A stretch of 64,000 bases of DNA from contig NZ_LYVP01000012.1 in assembly GCF_001984065.1 (NCBI RefSeq), positions 30,463 to 94,462 on the forward strand. The letters run 5' to 3'. Position numbers and translations under genes: made by a program. A model generated the notes under the pieces. The model was not told the origin of the DNA and ran no database searches. It was given only the letters and a program-made list of their open reading frames with translations. The stretch's first letter is position 1; each line of letters opens with the position of its first letter. This document shows, piece by piece, positions 19,944 to 33,282 of this stretch. The DNA comes from Pseudomonas sp. KK4. GTDB taxonomy: Bacteria > Pseudomonadota > Gammaproteobacteria > Pseudomonadales > Pseudomonadaceae.

Positions 19944-20756
19944 ATGAGTGCCGATAACGCCTACGCGGTCGAGCTGAAGGGATTGTCCTTCAAGCGCGGT
20001 GCGCGCAGCATTTTCAATAACATCGATATCCGTATTCCCCGCGGCAAGGTCACCGGCATCATGGGGCCTTCCGGGTGCGGCAAGACGACGCTCTTGCGGT
20101 TGATGGGCGCGCAATTGCGGCCGACCAAGGGCGAAGTCTGGGTCAACGGTCAAAATCTGCCGACGCTTTCGCGCAGTGATCTGTTCGATGCCCGCAAGCA
20201 CATGGGCGTGCTGTTCCAGAGCGGCGCGCTGTTCACCGATCTCGATGTGTTCGAGAACGTTGCCTTTCCACTGCGCGTTCATACCGAGCTGCCAGAAGAA
20301 ATGATCCGCGACATTGTCCTGCTCAAATTGCAGGCAGTGGGTTTGCGCGGCGCCATTGAATTGATGCCCGATGAGCTGTCCGGCGGCATGAAGCGCCGTG
20401 TCGCCCTGGCGCGGGCCATTGCGCTCGATCCGCAGATTCTCATGTATGACGAGCCCTTCGTCGGTCAGGACCCTATCGCCATGGGCGTGCTGGTGCGCCT
20501 GATCCGTCTGCTCAACGACGCGCTGGGTATCACCAGCATCGTGGTTTCCCACGACTTGGCCGAGACCGCAAGCATTGCCGACTACATCTATGTGGTCGGC
20601 GATGGGCAAGTGTTGGGGCAGGGGACGCCTGAGGAGCTGATGAATTCGACAGACCCTCGAATCCGTCAATTCATGACCGGCGAGCCCGACGGTCCGGTTG
20701 CGTACCACTTTCCAGCGACGGACTACCGCGCAGATCTTCTGGGGAAGCGCCGCTGA
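19944..20756 (+). CDS. mlaF: Phospholipid ABC transporter ATP-binding protein MlaF (Ttg2A)
   Basis: 270-aa ATPase of the MlaFEDB complex, which moves phospholipids between inner and outer membranes and keeps outer-leaflet asymmetry. Walker [10 protein letters not shown] (residues 41-49), signature [15 protein letters not shown] and Walker [11 protein letters not shown] are present. In pseudomonads the operon is also called ttg2 and affects solvent and antibiotic tolerance. Its stop overlaps the mlaE ATG (TGATG). Confidence 0.97.
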   Translation: MSADNAYAVELKGLSFKRGARSIFNNIDIRIPRGKVTGIMGPSGCGKTTLLRLMGAQLRPTKGEVWVNGQNLPTLSRSDLFDARKHMGVLFQSGALFTDLDVFENVAFPLRVHTELPEEMIRDIVLLKLQAVGLRGAIELMPDELSGGMKRRVALARAIALDPQILMYDEPFVGQDPIAMGVLVRLIRLLNDALGITSIVVSHDLAETASIADYIYVVGDGQVLGQGTPEELMNSTDPRIRQFMTGEPDGPVAYHFPATDYRADLLGKRR

Positions 20757-21553
20757 TGCGCAGAATTACATTAATAGAACGCATACGCCGGTTCGGTCTG
20801 GCCGCAATCGATGCCGTGGGCGTGTTCGGACGTTCGACATTGTTCCTGTTTCACGCCTTGCTCGGTCGCGGCGGTATCGGCGGCGGTTTCGGTCTGCTGG
20901 TCAAGCAGTTGCATTCCGTCGGCGTGATGTCGCTGGTGATCATCGTGGTCTCCGGGATTTTCATTGGCATGGTGCTGGCACTGCAGGGCTTCAACATCCT
21001 GTCCAGCTACGGCTCGGAACAGGCGGTGGGGCAGATGGTTGCGCTGACGCTGCTGCGGGAGCTGGGCCCGGTGGTGACGGCGTTGCTGTTTGCGGGACGT
21101 GCCGGTTCGGCGTTGACGGCGGAAATCGGCAACATGAAGTCCACCGAACAGTTGTCCAGCCTTGAAATGATCGGGGTCGACCCGCTCAAGTACATCATTG
21201 CTCCGCGCCTGTGGGCCGGCTTCATTTCCCTGCCGGTGCTGGCAATGATTTTCAGCGTGGTGGGCATCTGGGGCGGCTCGTGGGTGGCCGTCGACTGGCT
21301 GGGGGTCTATGACGGCTCCTACTGGTCGAACATGCAGAACAGCGTGACCTTCGTCGACGATGTGCTCAACGGCATCATCAAAAGCATGGTCTTCGCCTTT
21401 GTCGTGACCTGGATCGCCGTATTCCAAGGCTATGACTGTGAGCCCACTTCAGAGGGGATCAGTCGTGCCACTACCAAGACCGTGGTGTATGCCTCTCTGG
21501 CTGTGCTCGGCCTGGACTTTATTCTGACCGCCCTGATGTTTGGAGATTTCTGA
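20756..21553 (+). CDS. mlaE: Phospholipid ABC transporter permease MlaE (Ttg2B)
   Basis: 265-aa integral membrane permease of the MlaFEDB complex. It has five or so hydrophobic segments and the family core [22 protein letters not shown] then [20 protein letters not shown]. The C-terminal segment with [20 protein letters not shown] is also typical. Coupled by one-base overlaps to mlaF before and mlaD after. Confidence 0.97.
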   Translation: MRRITLIERIRRFGLAAIDAVGVFGRSTLFLFHALLGRGGIGGGFGLLVKQLHSVGVMSLVIIVVSGIFIGMVLALQGFNILSSYGSEQAVGQMVALTLLRELGPVVTALLFAGRAGSALTAEIGNMKSTEQLSSLEMIGVDPLKYIIAPRLWAGFISLPVLAMIFSVVGIWGGSWVAVDWLGVYDGSYWSNMQNSVTFVDDVLNGIIKSMVFAFVVTWIAVFQGYDCEPTSEGISRATTKTVVYASLAVLGLDFILTALMFGDF

Positions 21554-22020
21554 TGCAAAACCGCACCCTGGAAATCGGTGTCGGCCTTTTCTTGCTGGCT
21601 GGCATCCTGGCTTTGCTGCTGCTGGCGCTGAGAGTAAGCGGCCTGTCCCCGAGCCCGAGCACCGACACGTATAAACTTTATGCGTACTTCGACAATATCG
21701 CCGGTTTGACGGTCAGAGCTAAAGTGACCATGGCTGGTGTGACCATCGGCAAGGTCACGGCCATCGATCTGGATCGCGACAGTTTCACCGGTCGAGTGAC
21801 CATGCAGCTTGAAAAGCGTGTAGATAACCTGCCTGCCGATTCCACTGCATCTATTCTGACTGCGGGTCTGTTGGGCGAAAAATACATCGGTATCAGCGTC
21901 GGCGGGGAAGAAGCGTTGCTCAAGGATGGCGGTACCATCCATGACACCCAGTCGTCGCTGGTGCTTGAGGACCTGATCGGTAAGTTCCTGCTCAATACCG
22001 TTAGCAAAGACGCCAAATGA
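21553..22020 (+). CDS. mlaD: Outer membrane lipid asymmetry protein MlaD (MCE domain)
   Basis: 155 aa. One N-terminal transmembrane helix (about residues 7-27) and a periplasmic MCE domain (about 39-117, including YFDNIAGLTVRAKVTMAGVT) that forms the hexameric lipid tunnel. The length is that of the short MlaD type. It is the substrate-binding part of the MlaFEDB importer/exporter. Confidence 0.97.
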   Translation: MQNRTLEIGVGLFLLAGILALLLLALRVSGLSPSPSTDTYKLYAYFDNIAGLTVRAKVTMAGVTIGKVTAIDLDRDSFTGRVTMQLEKRVDNLPADSTASILTAGLLGEKYIGISVGGEEALLKDGGTIHDTQSSLVLEDLIGKFLLNTVSKDAK

Positions 22021-22031
22021 GGAGTGCTCAA

Positions 22032-22685
22032 ATGATCTCAACCTTGCGACGTGGCCTGTTGGTATTGCTCGCGGCCTTGCCTTTAATGGCTAACGCCGTG
22101 GCGGCGCCTTCCGCGCACGATCTGGTACAGGACACCACCAACCGGATGTTGGCCGACCTTGCGGCCAATAAAGAGAAGTACAAGCAGGATCCGAACGATT
22201 TCTATGCGGCGCTCAACAGCATTGTCGGACCGGTGGTGGATGCCGAGGGCATCTCCAAAAGCATCATGACGGTCAAGTACTCGCGCAAAGCCACGCCGCA
22301 GCAGATGAAGACCTTTGAAGAAAACTTCAAGAAAGGCCTGTTCCAGTTCTATGGCAATGCCTTGCTCGAGTACAACAACCAGGGCATCACCGTTGATCCT
22401 GCCAAGGACGAGTCGGGCGACCGCACGAGCGTCGGCATGACCGTCAAAGGCAGCAATGGCGCGATCTATCCGGTGTCCTACACCCTGGAAAAGGTCGGCG
22501 GCGAGTGGAAGCTGCGTAACGTCATCATTAACGGTATCAACATCGGCAAGCTGTTCCGCGATCAGTTCGCCGACGCCATGCAGCGCAATGGCAACGATCT
22601 GGACAAAACCATCAACGGTTGGGCCGGTGAAGTCGCCAAGGCCAAGCAAACCGCTGAACAATCCACCGAGAAACAGACCCAATGA
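22032..22685 (+). CDS. mlaC: Periplasmic phospholipid carrier MlaC
   Basis: 217 aa. Sec signal peptide (hydrophobic core RGLLVLLAALPLMANAVA, cleavage about residue 26) and the Tol-Tol-Ttg2 fold that carries one phospholipid between MlaA/OmpC and MlaD. The start at 22032 (MISTLRRG) follows GAGGAGTGCTCAA. ATG at 22017 overlaps the mlaD stop and would leave no spaced ribosome-binding site. Overlaps mlaB by four bases (ATGA). Confidence 0.96.
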   Translation: MISTLRRGLLVLLAALPLMANAVAAPSAHDLVQDTTNRMLADLAANKEKYKQDPNDFYAALNSIVGPVVDAEGISKSIMTVKYSRKATPQQMKTFEENFKKGLFQFYGNALLEYNNQGITVDPAKDESGDRTSVGMTVKGSNGAIYPVSYTLEKVGGEWKLRNVIINGINIGKLFRDQFADAMQRNGNDLDKTINGWAGEVAKAKQTAEQSTEKQTQ

Positions 22686-22987
22686 GTGAGTCGGCAGTCC
22701 TGATGGACGAAGCCGGCGAACTGCGGCTGAGCGGCGTGCTGGATTACAGCACCGGCCCCGCCCTGCGCAAGCAGGGTAAGGCGCTGATCGAGGCGAGCAA
22801 GGCCGCGGCATTGGTGGTTGATTGTTCTGCGGTCACCAAGTCCAGCAGCGTGGGGCTATCCTTGTTGCTGTGCTTCATGCGTGACGCACAGGCGGCCGGC
22901 AAACCCTTGAGCATCCGCGGGATGCCGGAAGACATGCGTGAAATCGCTCAGGTCAGCGAATTGACCGAGCTGTTGGCGCAACCCTAA
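22682..22987 (+). CDS. mlaB: STAS-domain protein MlaB
   Basis: 101-aa cytoplasmic STAS protein that binds and stabilises MlaF. The conserved segment ALVVDCSAVTKSSSVGLSLL contains the usual Thr/Ser-rich helix start. Last gene of the mlaFEDCB operon; a terminator-like hairpin follows before ibaG. Confidence 0.94.
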   Translation: MSESAVLMDEAGELRLSGVLDYSTGPALRKQGKALIEASKAAALVVDCSAVTKSSSVGLSLLLCFMRDAQAAGKPLSIRGMPEDMREIAQVSELTELLAQP

Positions 22988-23002
22988 CTCGCATCTACAA
23001 AG

Positions 23003-23056
23003 AAGCCCCCCGTCAGAGTCCTGCTTCCCGGGGTTCGCAGGCGCGGGGCTTTTTTG
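23003..23056 (+). terminator. Terminator after the mla operon
   Basis: AAGCCCC (23003-23009) pairs with GGGGCTT (23045-23051) followed by a T-run and G. The loop is long (about 35 bases) and may contain an inner hairpin (TCCTGCTTCCCGGGGTTCGC). Confidence 0.65.
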
Positions 23057-23101
23057 TATGATGTCCGACCCGCGCGCACAGGGCGCCGATTGAGGTTGAG
23101 C

Positions 23102-24629
<1,528 letters not shown>

Positions 24630-24675
24630 TGGTTGCAGAAGGGGCACAGGGAAGTGCCCATTGGTTTGTTTCAAG

Positions 24676-24697
24676 TCGAGCCGGTCCCCCGGCTCGA
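24676..24697 (+). terminator. GC hairpin in the murA-hisG gap
   Basis: TCGAGCCGG (24676-24684) and CCGGCTCGA (24689-24697) form a perfect nine-base stem with a tetraloop. A second smaller stem (GGGCAC/GTGCCC, 24642-24659) lies just upstream and is followed by TTGGTTTGTTTC. No long T-tract follows the main stem, so this may be a processing or attenuation structure. Confidence 0.4.
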
Positions 24698-24757
24698 TGT
24701 ATGTCCGGCGCCGTTTGCGACCGGGCATGAGTACCTTGATAAGGACTGACGTTTCCC

Positions 24758-25393
24758 ATGTTGACCATCGCACTGTCCAAGGGCCGCATCCTTGACGACA
24801 CCCTGCCGCTTCTGGCTGAAGCGGGCATCGTGCCGACCGAGAATCCGGACAAGAGCCGCAAGCTGATCATCCCCACGACCCAGGAGGATGTCCGCCTGCT
24901 GATCGTACGTGCCACCGATGTGCCGACCTATGTCGAGCATGGCGCCGCCGACCTGGGTGTCGCCGGCAAAGACGTGCTGATGGAATATGGCGGCCAGGGC
25001 CTCTACGAGCCACTGGACCTGCAAATTGCCCAGTGCAAACTGATGACCGCCGGCAAGGTCGGCGCGGTGGAGCCTAAAGGCCGTCTGCGCATCGCCACCA
25101 AGTTCGTCAACGTTGCCAAACGCTACTACGCCGAGCAGGGCCGTCAGGTCGACATCATCAAGCTCTACGGCTCGATGGAGCTGGCCCCGCTGATCGGTCT
25201 GGCGGACAAGATCATCGACGTGGTCGACACCGGTAACACGCTGCGGGCCAACGGCCTGGAGCCCCAGGATTTCATCGCGGCCATCAGTTCCCGGCTGATC
25301 GTCAACAAGGCTTCGATGAAAATGCAGCACGCCCGTATCCAGGCGTTGATCGACACCCTGCGCAAGGCAGTGGAGTCTCGACACCGCGGCTGA
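24758..25393 (+). CDS. hisG: ATP phosphoribosyltransferase HisG (short form)
   Basis: 211 aa, first step of histidine synthesis (ATP + PRPP). The PRPP-binding motif [14 protein letters not shown] is present. At 211 residues it is the short HisG type, lacking the C-terminal regulatory domain. Such enzymes need the HisRS-like partner HisZ for activity and histidine feedback; hisZ is not in this window. hisD and hisC follow. Confidence 0.97.
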   Translation: MLTIALSKGRILDDTLPLLAEAGIVPTENPDKSRKLIIPTTQEDVRLLIVRATDVPTYVEHGAADLGVAGKDVLMEYGGQGLYEPLDLQIAQCKLMTAGKVGAVEPKGRLRIATKFVNVAKRYYAEQGRQVDIIKLYGSMELAPLIGLADKIIDVVDTGNTLRANGLEPQDFIAAISSRLIVNKASMKMQHARIQALIDTLRKAVESRHRG

Positions 25394-25400
25394 TTTACCT

Positions 25401-25497
25401 GCACGCCCGTAAGGCGTGCCCGTCTATCCGCCTCATAGCCAGAATTCTCAGGTGCCCAAGCGGAAACGACTGCTAAGTTAGGGCGCCTGAGTTTTTT
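25401..25497 (+). terminator. Terminator/attenuator-like structures between hisG and hisD
   Basis: A seven-base hairpin GCACGCC/GGCGTGC (25401-25419) sits just after the hisG stop. A second stem pairs CTCAGGTGCCC (25448-25458) with GGGCGCCTGAG (25481-25491), followed by six T (25492-25497). The second is a plausible rho-independent terminator about 24 bp before the hisD ATG. No His-rich leader peptide is apparent. Confidence 0.65.
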
Positions 25498-25520
25498 GCC
25501 AATTCTATGAGGCTCTCGCT

Positions 25521-26846
25521 ATGACCGCACCGACTGCAATTCGCCGACTCAACGCTGCTGATCCGGATTTCGCGCATCATCTGGATCATCTGCTGAGCTG
25601 GGAAAGTGTGTCCGACGACTCGGTCAACCAGCGAGTGCTGGACATCATCAAAACCGTGCGTGAACGTGGCGATGCGGCGCTGGTGGAATACACCCGCCAG
25701 TTCGACGGACTGGATGTCGCCTCCATGGCCGACCTGATCCTGCCGCGCGAGCGTCTGGAACTGGCACTGACCCGCATCACCGTGGAGCAACGCGAAGCCC
25801 TGGAAAAAGCCGCGGCCCGTGTGCGCAGCTACCATGAAAAACAGAAACAGGATTCCTGGAGCTACACCGAAGCCGACGGCACCGTACTGGGCCAGAAGGT
25901 CACGCCGCTGGACCGCGCCGGCCTGTACGTGCCGGGTGGGAAGGCTTCGTACCCGTCTTCAGTGCTGATGAATGCGATTCCGGCCAAGGTTGCCGGCGTG
26001 ACCGAAGTGGTCATGGTGGTCCCGACCCCGCGCGGTGAAATCAACGAACTGGTGCTGGCCGCCGCCTGCATCGCTGGCGTGGACCGCGTGTTCACCATCG
26101 GTGGCGCGCAAGCCGTGGCCGCGCTGGCCTATGGCACCGAAAGCGTGCCGCAGGTCGACAAAGTGGTCGGCCCGGGCAACATCTATGTGGCCACCGCCAA
26201 GCGCCACGTGTTTGGCCAGGTCGGTATCGACATGATTGCCGGTCCGTCGGAGATTCTGGTGGTGTGCGACGGCCAGACCGACCCGGACTGGATCGCCATG
26301 GACCTGTTCTCCCAGGCCGAGCACGACGAAGACGCTCAAGCGATTCTGGTCAGCCCGGATGCCGAGTTCCTCGACAAGGTGGCCGCCAGCATCGCCAAGC
26401 TGCTGCCGACGATGGATCGTGCCGCCATCATCGAAACCTCGATCAACGGCCGTGGTGCGCTGATTCACGTGCGTGACATGGAACAGGCCATGGAAGTCGC
26501 CAACCGTATCGCCCCGGAACACCTTGAACTGTCCGTCGCCGACCCGCAGGCCTGGTTGCCGAAAATCCGCCACGCCGGCGCGATCTTCATGGGCCGTCAC
26601 ACTTCCGAAGCGCTGGGCGACTACTGCGCAGGTCCGAACCATGTGTTGCCGACTTCCGGCACGGCGCGATTCTCCTCGCCGCTGGGTGTGTATGACTTCC
26701 AGAAACGCTCGTCGATCATCTTCTGTTCCGAAGCCGGTGCTTCCGAACTGGGCAAGACCGCCTCGGTGCTGGCCCGTGGCGAATCGCTGAGCGCCCACGC
26801 GCGCAGCGCCGAATACCGCATTCTCGACGAAAAAAAGGGGAACTGA
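25521..26846 (+). CDS. hisD: Histidinol dehydrogenase HisD
   Basis: 441 aa. Last two steps of histidine synthesis, oxidising L-histidinol to L-histidine with NAD and zinc. Signature regions include [30 protein letters not shown] and the C-terminal [18 protein letters not shown]. hisC begins two bases after the stop, so the two form an operon. A terminator-like stem separates hisD from hisG. Confidence 0.98.
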   Translation: MTAPTAIRRLNAADPDFAHHLDHLLSWESVSDDSVNQRVLDIIKTVRERGDAALVEYTRQFDGLDVASMADLILPRERLELALTRITVEQREALEKAAARVRSYHEKQKQDSWSYTEADGTVLGQKVTPLDRAGLYVPGGKASYPSSVLMNAIPAKVAGVTEVVMVVPTPRGEINELVLAAACIAGVDRVFTIGGAQAVAALAYGTESVPQVDKVVGPGNIYVATAKRHVFGQVGIDMIAGPSEILVVCDGQTDPDWIAMDLFSQAEHDEDAQAILVSPDAEFLDKVAASIAKLLPTMDRAAIIETSINGRGALIHVRDMEQAMEVANRIAPEHLELSVADPQAWLPKIRHAGAIFMGRHTSEALGDYCAGPNHVLPTSGTARFSSPLGVYDFQKRSSIIFCSEAGASELGKTASVLARGESLSAHARSAEYRILDEKKGN

Positions 26847-26848
26847 GC

Positions 26849-27901
26849 ATGAGTAAATTCTGGAGCCCATTCGTCAGGAATCTGGTGCCGTACGTACCGG
26901 GCGAGCAGCCGAAGCTGGCCAAACTGGTCAAGCTCAACACCAATGAAAACCCCTACGGCCCATCGCCAAAAGCCTTGGCGGCGATGCAGACCGAACTGAA
27001 CGACAACCTGCGCCTGTACCCGGACCCCAACAGCGATCTGCTCAAGAACGCCGTTGCCAACTATTACAGTGTGCAAAGCAACCAGGTGTTCCTCGGCAAC
27101 GGTTCCGACGAAGTCCTGGCGCACATCTTTCACGGCTTGCTGCAGCACGATAAACCGCTGCTGTTCCCGGACATCAGCTACAGCTTTTACCCGGTTTACT
27201 GCGGCTTGTACGGCATCCAGTTCGACGCGGTACCACTGGACGAACAGTTCCAGATCAACCCGGCCGACTATGCCAAGCCGAACGGCGGGATCATCTTCCC
27301 CAACCCGAACGCCCCGACCGGTTGCCTGCTGGCCCTGGACGCGGTCGAGCAGATCCTCAAGGCCAGCCCTGATTCGGTCGTGGTGGTCGACGAGGCGTAC
27401 ATCGACTTCGGTGGCGAAACGGCGATCAGCCTGGTGGACCGTTATCCGAACCTGCTAGTAACCCAGACCTTGTCCAAGTCCCGCTCGCTGGCTGGCCTGC
27501 GGGTTGGCCTGGCCGTGGGGCACGTGGACCTGATCGAGGCGCTGGAGCGAATCAAGAACAGCTTCAACTCCTACCCGCTGGACCGCATGTCCAATGTCGG
27601 TGGGGCGGCAGCGTTCGAAGACCGTGAGTATTTCGACAAGACTTGCGGGCTGGTGATCGAGAGTCGCGAGAAGCTCGTTGCGCAGTTGCAGGCCAAGGGC
27701 TTTGAAGTGCTGCCGTCAGCAGCGAACTTCATCTTTGCCCGTCACCCCAAGCACGATGCGTCAGAGCTGGCGGCGAAATTGCGTGAGCAGGGTGTAATCG
27801 TTCGGCACTTCAAGCAGGAGCGCATTGCGCAGTTCCTGCGGATTTCGATCGGCACGCCTGAACAGAACCAGGCACTGATCGACGGCCTGGGCGACCTCTG
27901 A
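26849..27901 (+). CDS. hisC: Histidinol-phosphate aminotransferase HisC
   Basis: 350-aa PLP-dependent fold-type I aminotransferase. The [15 protein letters not shown]-terminus, the PNPNAPTG segment, [10 protein letters not shown] and the PLP lysine Lys210 ([14 protein letters not shown]) are all present. Directly downstream of hisD; a REPIN follows the stop. Confidence 0.97.
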   Translation: MSKFWSPFVRNLVPYVPGEQPKLAKLVKLNTNENPYGPSPKALAAMQTELNDNLRLYPDPNSDLLKNAVANYYSVQSNQVFLGNGSDEVLAHIFHGLLQHDKPLLFPDISYSFYPVYCGLYGIQFDAVPLDEQFQINPADYAKPNGGIIFPNPNAPTGCLLALDAVEQILKASPDSVVVVDEAYIDFGGETAISLVDRYPNLLVTQTLSKSRSLAGLRVGLAVGHVDLIEALERIKNSFNSYPLDRMSNVGGAAAFEDREYFDKTCGLVIESREKLVAQLQAKGFEVLPSAANFIFARHPKHDASELAAKLREQGVIVRHFKQERIAQFLRISIGTPEQNQALIDGLGDL

Positions 27902-27903
27902 CC

Positions 27904-27992
27904 CTGTGGGAGCGGGCTTGCTCGCGAAGGCGGTGCTTCAGTTAACATTTATGCTGACTGATACACCGCTTTCGCGAGCAAGCCCGCTCCCA
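27904..27992. repeat. REPIN between hisC and algW
   Basis: CTGTGGGAGCGGGCTTGCTCGCGAAGGCGG on the left and CCGCTTTCGCGAGCAAGCCCGCTCCC on the right are nearly perfect inverted arms around about 35 bp. It lies between convergent genes and could act as a shared transcript end. Confidence 0.9.
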
Positions 27993-28011
27993 AAAGGGGT
28001 TGCGGGTTGGG

Positions 28012-29172
<1,161 letters not shown>

Positions 29173-29274
29173 TAAGCACGTCCTGAAAGGTTGCAGGCGG
29201 TTAGGGACCGCCCATAATGTCGCGCATTATACGAGGCCGCGCGCGCCTCTGAACGGGATATTTAGGAGTCTTTT

Positions 29275-30033
29275 ATGGCCGTCGCCCTGAGCACACTCGT
29301 CGAAGAAGCCGACCGTTACCTCAACGCTGCAAGGATCGCCGATTATTGCCCCAACGGCCTGCAGGTCGAAGGCCGGCCGCAGGTGATGCGCATCGTCAGC
29401 GGCGTGACCGCCAGCCAGGCCTTGCTCGATGCCGCGGTAGAAGCCAATGCCGATCTGGTGCTGGTGCACCACGGCTATTTCTGGAAAGGCGAGAACCCGT
29501 GCATCACCGGCATGAAGCAACGGCGCCTGAAGACCTTGCTCAAGCACGACATCAGCCTGCTCGCCTACCACCTGCCGCTGGACTTGCACCCGGACGTCGG
29601 CAACAACGTGCAGCTTGCTCGACAGTTGGATATCACGGTCGAAGGACCGCTCGACCCGGACAACCTGAAAATCGTCGGTCTGGTCGGTTCGTTGAGCGAG
29701 CCTGTGACGGCGCGGGACTTCGCCCGGCGTGTGCAAGAGGCCATGGGGCGTGAGCCGCTGCTGATTGAAGGCAGCGCGATGATCCGTCGCGTCGGCTGGT
29801 GTACCGGCGGTGGCCAGGGCTACATCGACCAGGCGATCCAGGCGGGCGTCGACCTGTACCTGAGCGGTGAAGCCTCGGAGCAAACCTTCCACAGCGCCCG
29901 GGAAAACGACATCAGCTTCATCGCCGCCGGTCACCACGCCACCGAGCGCTACGGCGTTCAGGCTCTGGGCGATTACCTGGCCCGACGATTCGCCCTGGAA
30001 CACATCTTCATCGATTGCCCCAACCCGATCTGA
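29275..30033 (+). CDS. Nif3-like dinuclear metal centre protein (YbgI family)
   Basis: 252 aa, hexameric NIF3/YbgI family with a two-metal centre. Metal-ligand regions are visible: LVLVHHGYFWKGE, LAYHLPLDLHPDVGNNVQLA and FIAAGHHATERYG. Function is poorly defined; some relatives act as GTP cyclohydrolase I-like or bind metals. Divergent from algW with about 100 bp between them, a frequent arrangement in Pseudomonas upstream of cysD. Confidence 0.9.
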   Translation: MAVALSTLVEEADRYLNAARIADYCPNGLQVEGRPQVMRIVSGVTASQALLDAAVEANADLVLVHHGYFWKGENPCITGMKQRRLKTLLKHDISLLAYHLPLDLHPDVGNNVQLARQLDITVEGPLDPDNLKIVGLVGSLSEPVTARDFARRVQEAMGREPLLIEGSAMIRRVGWCTGGGQGYIDQAIQAGVDLYLSGEASEQTFHSARENDISFIAAGHHATERYGVQALGDYLARRFALEHIFIDCPNPI

Positions 30034-30045
30034 ATCCACAGCCCT

Positions 30046-30141
30046 CTGTAGGAGCGAGCTCGCGATGAACCTGAGCGCTCCACGGGGCGCCAGGCTGTCA
30101 GCGTTATCGTTGACGACCATCGCGAGCAAGCTCGCTCCTGC
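30046..30141. repeat. REPIN with a shortened left arm
   Basis: Left arm CTGTAGGAGCGAGCTCGCGATG lacks a four-base CTCG/TCGC unit found in other copies; the right arm CATCGCGAGCAAGCTCGCTCCTGC is full. Located between the Nif3-like gene and cysD. Confidence 0.85.
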
Positions 30142-30288
30142 CTATGAGCGTTACGCCCAAACACAGGGGCATATTCATATACCCTTTCGATCTAGTCGGC
30201 GTCCTGATTAGAAGCGGGACGCTGTGCTAGGATTCCTCGCTCGAACACGGCCCGCTGGCCGTTCATAAGAAAGTTTTCGTGAGTAGCC

Positions 30289-31206
30289 ATGGTCGACAAA
30301 CTGACGCATCTGAAACAGCTGGAGGCGGAAAGCATCCACATCATCCGCGAGGTGGCCGCCGAGTTCGATAACCCGGTGATGCTGTACTCCATCGGTAAAG
30401 ACTCCGCCGTGATGCTGCACCTGGCACGCAAGGCATTCTTCCCCGGCAAGCTGCCGTTTCCGGTGATGCACGTCGACACCCGCTGGAAATTCCAGGAGAT
30501 GTACAAGTTCCGCGACAAGATGGTCGCTGACCTGGGCCTGGACCTGATCACCCACATCAACCCCGACGGCGTGGCGCAGAACATCAACCCGTTCACCCAC
30601 GGCAGCGCCAAGCACACCGACATCATGAAGACCGAAGGCCTGAAACAGGCCTTGGACAAGCATGGTTTCGACGCTGCGTTCGGTGGTGCCCGCCGCGATG
30701 AAGAGAAATCCCGTGCCAAAGAGCGCGTGTACTCGTTCCGCGACAGCAAGCACCGCTGGGACCCGAAAAACCAGCGCCCGGAGCTGTGGAACGTCTACAA
30801 CGGCAAGGTCAACAAGGGCGAATCCATCCGTGTCTTCCCGCTGTCGAACTGGACCGAGCTGGACATCTGGCAGTACATCTACCTCGAAGGCATCCCGATC
30901 GTGCCGCTGTACTTCGCCGCCGAGCGTGAAGTCATCGAGAAGAACGGCACACTGATCATGATCGACGACGAGCGCATCCTCGAGCACCTGAGCGATGAGG
31001 ACAAAGCCCGCATCGTCAAAAAGAAAGTGCGTTTCCGTACCCTTGGCTGCTACCCGTTGACGGGCGCGGTGGAGTCCGAGGCCGAAAGCCTCACGGACAT
31101 CATTCAGGAAATGCTCCTGACGCGAACTTCCGAGCGCCAGGGCCGTGTCATCGACCACGATGGCGCAGGCTCGATGGAAGACAAGAAACGTCAAGGTTAT
31201 TTCTAA
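30289..31206 (+). CDS. cysD: Sulfate adenylyltransferase subunit 2 CysD
   Basis: 305-aa PAPS-reductase-like small subunit of ATP sulfurylase, making APS from sulfate and ATP with CysN. The PP-loop motif [17 protein letters not shown] and the [17 protein letters not shown] segment are typical. cysNC starts nine bases downstream. Expression is probably under CysB in sulfur limitation (known for pseudomonads); no operator was assigned here. Confidence 0.98.
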   Translation: MVDKLTHLKQLEAESIHIIREVAAEFDNPVMLYSIGKDSAVMLHLARKAFFPGKLPFPVMHVDTRWKFQEMYKFRDKMVADLGLDLITHINPDGVAQNINPFTHGSAKHTDIMKTEGLKQALDKHGFDAAFGGARRDEEKSRAKERVYSFRDSKHRWDPKNQRPELWNVYNGKVNKGESIRVFPLSNWTELDIWQYIYLEGIPIVPLYFAAEREVIEKNGTLIMIDDERILEHLSDEDKARIVKKKVRFRTLGCYPLTGAVESEAESLTDIIQEMLLTRTSERQGRVIDHDGAGSMEDKKRQGYF

Positions 31207-31215
31207 GGGGCTGTC

Positions 31216-33114
31216 ATGTCGCATCAATCTGATTTGATCAGCGAGGACATCCTCGCCTACCTGGGCCAGCACGAACGCAAAGAGCTGCTGCGCTTTCTGA
31301 CCTGCGGTAACGTCGACGACGGCAAGAGCACCCTGATCGGGCGCCTGCTGCACGACTCCAAGATGATCTACGAAGATCACCTGGAAGCCATTACCCGCGA
31401 CTCGAAGAAAGTCGGTACCACCGGCGAGGACATCGACCTGGCGCTGCTGGTCGACGGCCTGCAGGCCGAGCGTGAGCAGGGCATCACCATCGATGTCGCC
31501 TACCGCTACTTCTCCACCGCCAAGCGCAAATTCATCATCGCCGACACCCCCGGCCATGAGCAGTACACCCGCAACATGGCCACCGGTGCGTCCACCTGTG
31601 ACCTGGCGATCATCCTGGTCGACGCCCGCTACGGCGTGCAGACCCAGACCCGTCGCCACAGCTTCATTGCCTCGCTGTTGGGCATCAAGCACATCGTCGT
31701 CGCCATCAACAAGATGGACCTCAAGGACTTCGACCAGGGCGTGTTCGAGTCGATCAAGGCCGACTACCTGAAGTTCGCCGACGGCTTGAAGATGAAGCCG
31801 ACCAGCATGCACTTCGTGCCGATGTCGGCCCTCAAGGGCGACAACGTGGTGAACAAGTCCGAGCGCTCGCCGTGGTACACCGGCCAGTCGCTGATGGAAA
31901 TCCTCGAGACCGTGGAAGTGGCGGGCGACCGCAACTTCACCGACCTGCGTTTCCCGGTGCAGTACGTCAACCGTCCCAACCTGAACTTCCGCGGTTTCGC
32001 CGGCACCCTGGCCAGCGGCATCGTCAAGAAGGGTGACGAAGTCGTGGTCCTGCCGTCGGGCAAGAGCAGCCGCGTGAAATCCATCGTCACCTTCGAAGGT
32101 GAACTGGAGCACGCAGGGCCCGGTCAGGCTGTGACGCTGACCATGGAAGACGAGATCGACATCTCCCGTGGCGACCTGCTGGTGCATGCCGACAACGTGC
32201 CGCCGGTCACCGACAGCTTCGAAGCGATGCTGGTGTGGATGGCTGAAGAGCCGATGCTGCCGGGCAAGAAATACGACATCAAGCGCGCCACCAGTTACGT
32301 GCCGGGCTCCATTGCCAGCATCGTCAACAAGGTCGACGTGAACACCTTGGAAGAAGGCCCGGCCAGCGCGCTGCAGTTGAACGAAATCGGCAAGGTCAAG
32401 ATCGCGCTCGACGCGCCGATCGCCCTCGACGGTTACGACAGCAATCGCACCACCGGCGCATTCATCATCATCGATCGCCTGACCAATGGCACCGTCGGCG
32501 CCGGCATGATCGTCGCGCAGCCCGTGGCCCACGGCACCAGCACCCACCACGGCAAGCTGGCCCACGTTGCCACCGAAGAGCGTGCACAGCGCTTCGGCCA
32601 GCAACCGGCCACCGTGTTGTTCAGTGGCCTGTCGGGCGCGGGTAAAAGCACCCTGGCCTACGCCGTGGAGCGCAAGCTGTTCGATATGGGCCGTGCGGTA
32701 TTTGTGCTCGATGGCCAGAACCTGCGTCACGACCTGAACAAAGGTCTGCCACAGGACCGCGCCGGGCGTACCGAGAACTGGCGTCGTGCCGCGCACGTGG
32801 CGCGTCAGTTCAACGAAGCGGGTCTGCTGACCCTGGCCGCGTTCGTCGCGCCGAGTGCCGAAGGGCGTGAGCAGGCCAAGGACCTGATCGGCAAGGAGCG
32901 TCTGCTGACGGTCTACGTCCAGGCCTCGCCGACGGTCTGCGCCGAGCGTGACCCACAGGGCCTGTACGCCGCTGCCGGGGACAACATCCCGGGCGAGTCC
33001 TTCCCGTACGACGTGCCGCTGGATGCCGATCTGGTGATCGACACCCAGTCCGTGTCCCTGGAAGAAGGCGTCAAGCAAGTGCTTGCGTTGCTGCGTAGCC
33101 GCGGCGCGATCTAA
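31216..33114 (+). CDS. cysNC: Bifunctional CysNC: sulfate adenylyltransferase GTPase / APS kinase
   Basis: 632-aa fusion. The N-terminal EF-Tu-like GTPase half ([36 protein letters not shown]) stimulates CysD. The C-terminal APS kinase half has its P-loop GLSGAGKS at residues 471-478 and a [16 protein letters not shown] segment, making PAPS from APS. The fusion is normal in Pseudomonas and channels sulfate activation. A strong terminator follows. Confidence 0.98.
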   Translation: MSHQSDLISEDILAYLGQHERKELLRFLTCGNVDDGKSTLIGRLLHDSKMIYEDHLEAITRDSKKVGTTGEDIDLALLVDGLQAEREQGITIDVAYRYFSTAKRKFIIADTPGHEQYTRNMATGASTCDLAIILVDARYGVQTQTRRHSFIASLLGIKHIVVAINKMDLKDFDQGVFESIKADYLKFADGLKMKPTSMHFVPMSALKGDNVVNKSERSPWYTGQSLMEILETVEVAGDRNFTDLRFPVQYVNRPNLNFRGFAGTLASGIVKKGDEVVVLPSGKSSRVKSIVTFEGELEHAGPGQAVTLTMEDEIDISRGDLLVHADNVPPVTDSFEAMLVWMAEEPMLPGKKYDIKRATSYVPGSIASIVNKVDVNTLEEGPASALQLNEIGKVKIALDAPIALDGYDSNRTTGAFIIIDRLTNGTVGAGMIVAQPVAHGTSTHHGKLAHVATEERAQRFGQQPATVLFSGLSGAGKSTLAYAVERKLFDMGRAVFVLDGQNLRHDLNKGLPQDRAGRTENWRRAAHVARQFNEAGLLTLAAFVAPSAEGREQAKDLIGKERLLTVYVQASPTVCAERDPQGLYAAAGDNIPGESFPYDVPLDADLVIDTQSVSLEEGVKQVLALLRSRGAI

Positions 33115-33131
33115 GCGTTCGCCGCCCATGA

Positions 33132-33169
33132 AAAACCCGCCGATGAGTGATCATCCGGCGGGTTTTTTG
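33132..33169 (+). terminator. Terminator after cysNC
   Basis: AAAAACCCGCCGATG (33132 onward) pairs with CATCCGGCGGGTTTTTT (ending 33169) around GTGATCA-type loop bases. Strong GC stem with T-run. Confidence 0.93.
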
Positions 33170-33186
33170 TGTCTTGCGATATTCAA

Positions 33187-33278
33187 ATGTGGGAGCGGGC
33201 TTGCTCGCGAAAGCGGTGTGTCAGTCGACCTGAAGGGTGAATGTCGGTCCGCATTCGCGAGCAAGCCCGCTCCCACAT
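33187..33278. repeat. REPIN between cysNC and the acyltransferase
   Basis: Perfect inverted 25-base arms: ATGTGGGAGCGGGCTTGCTC... from 33187 and its exact complement ending CTCCCACAT at 33278, around about 40 bp. Convergent gene gap. Confidence 0.93.
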
Positions 33279-33282
33279 GGGT

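Noticed and set aside
30208..33129. A 973-codon open frame on the minus strand across cysD-cysNC
   Set aside because: It is exactly antisense to two genes with complete motifs; long antisense frames are common in GC-rich DNA with strong third-position bias, and its translation is compositionally odd (His/Gly/Ala/Asp-rich).
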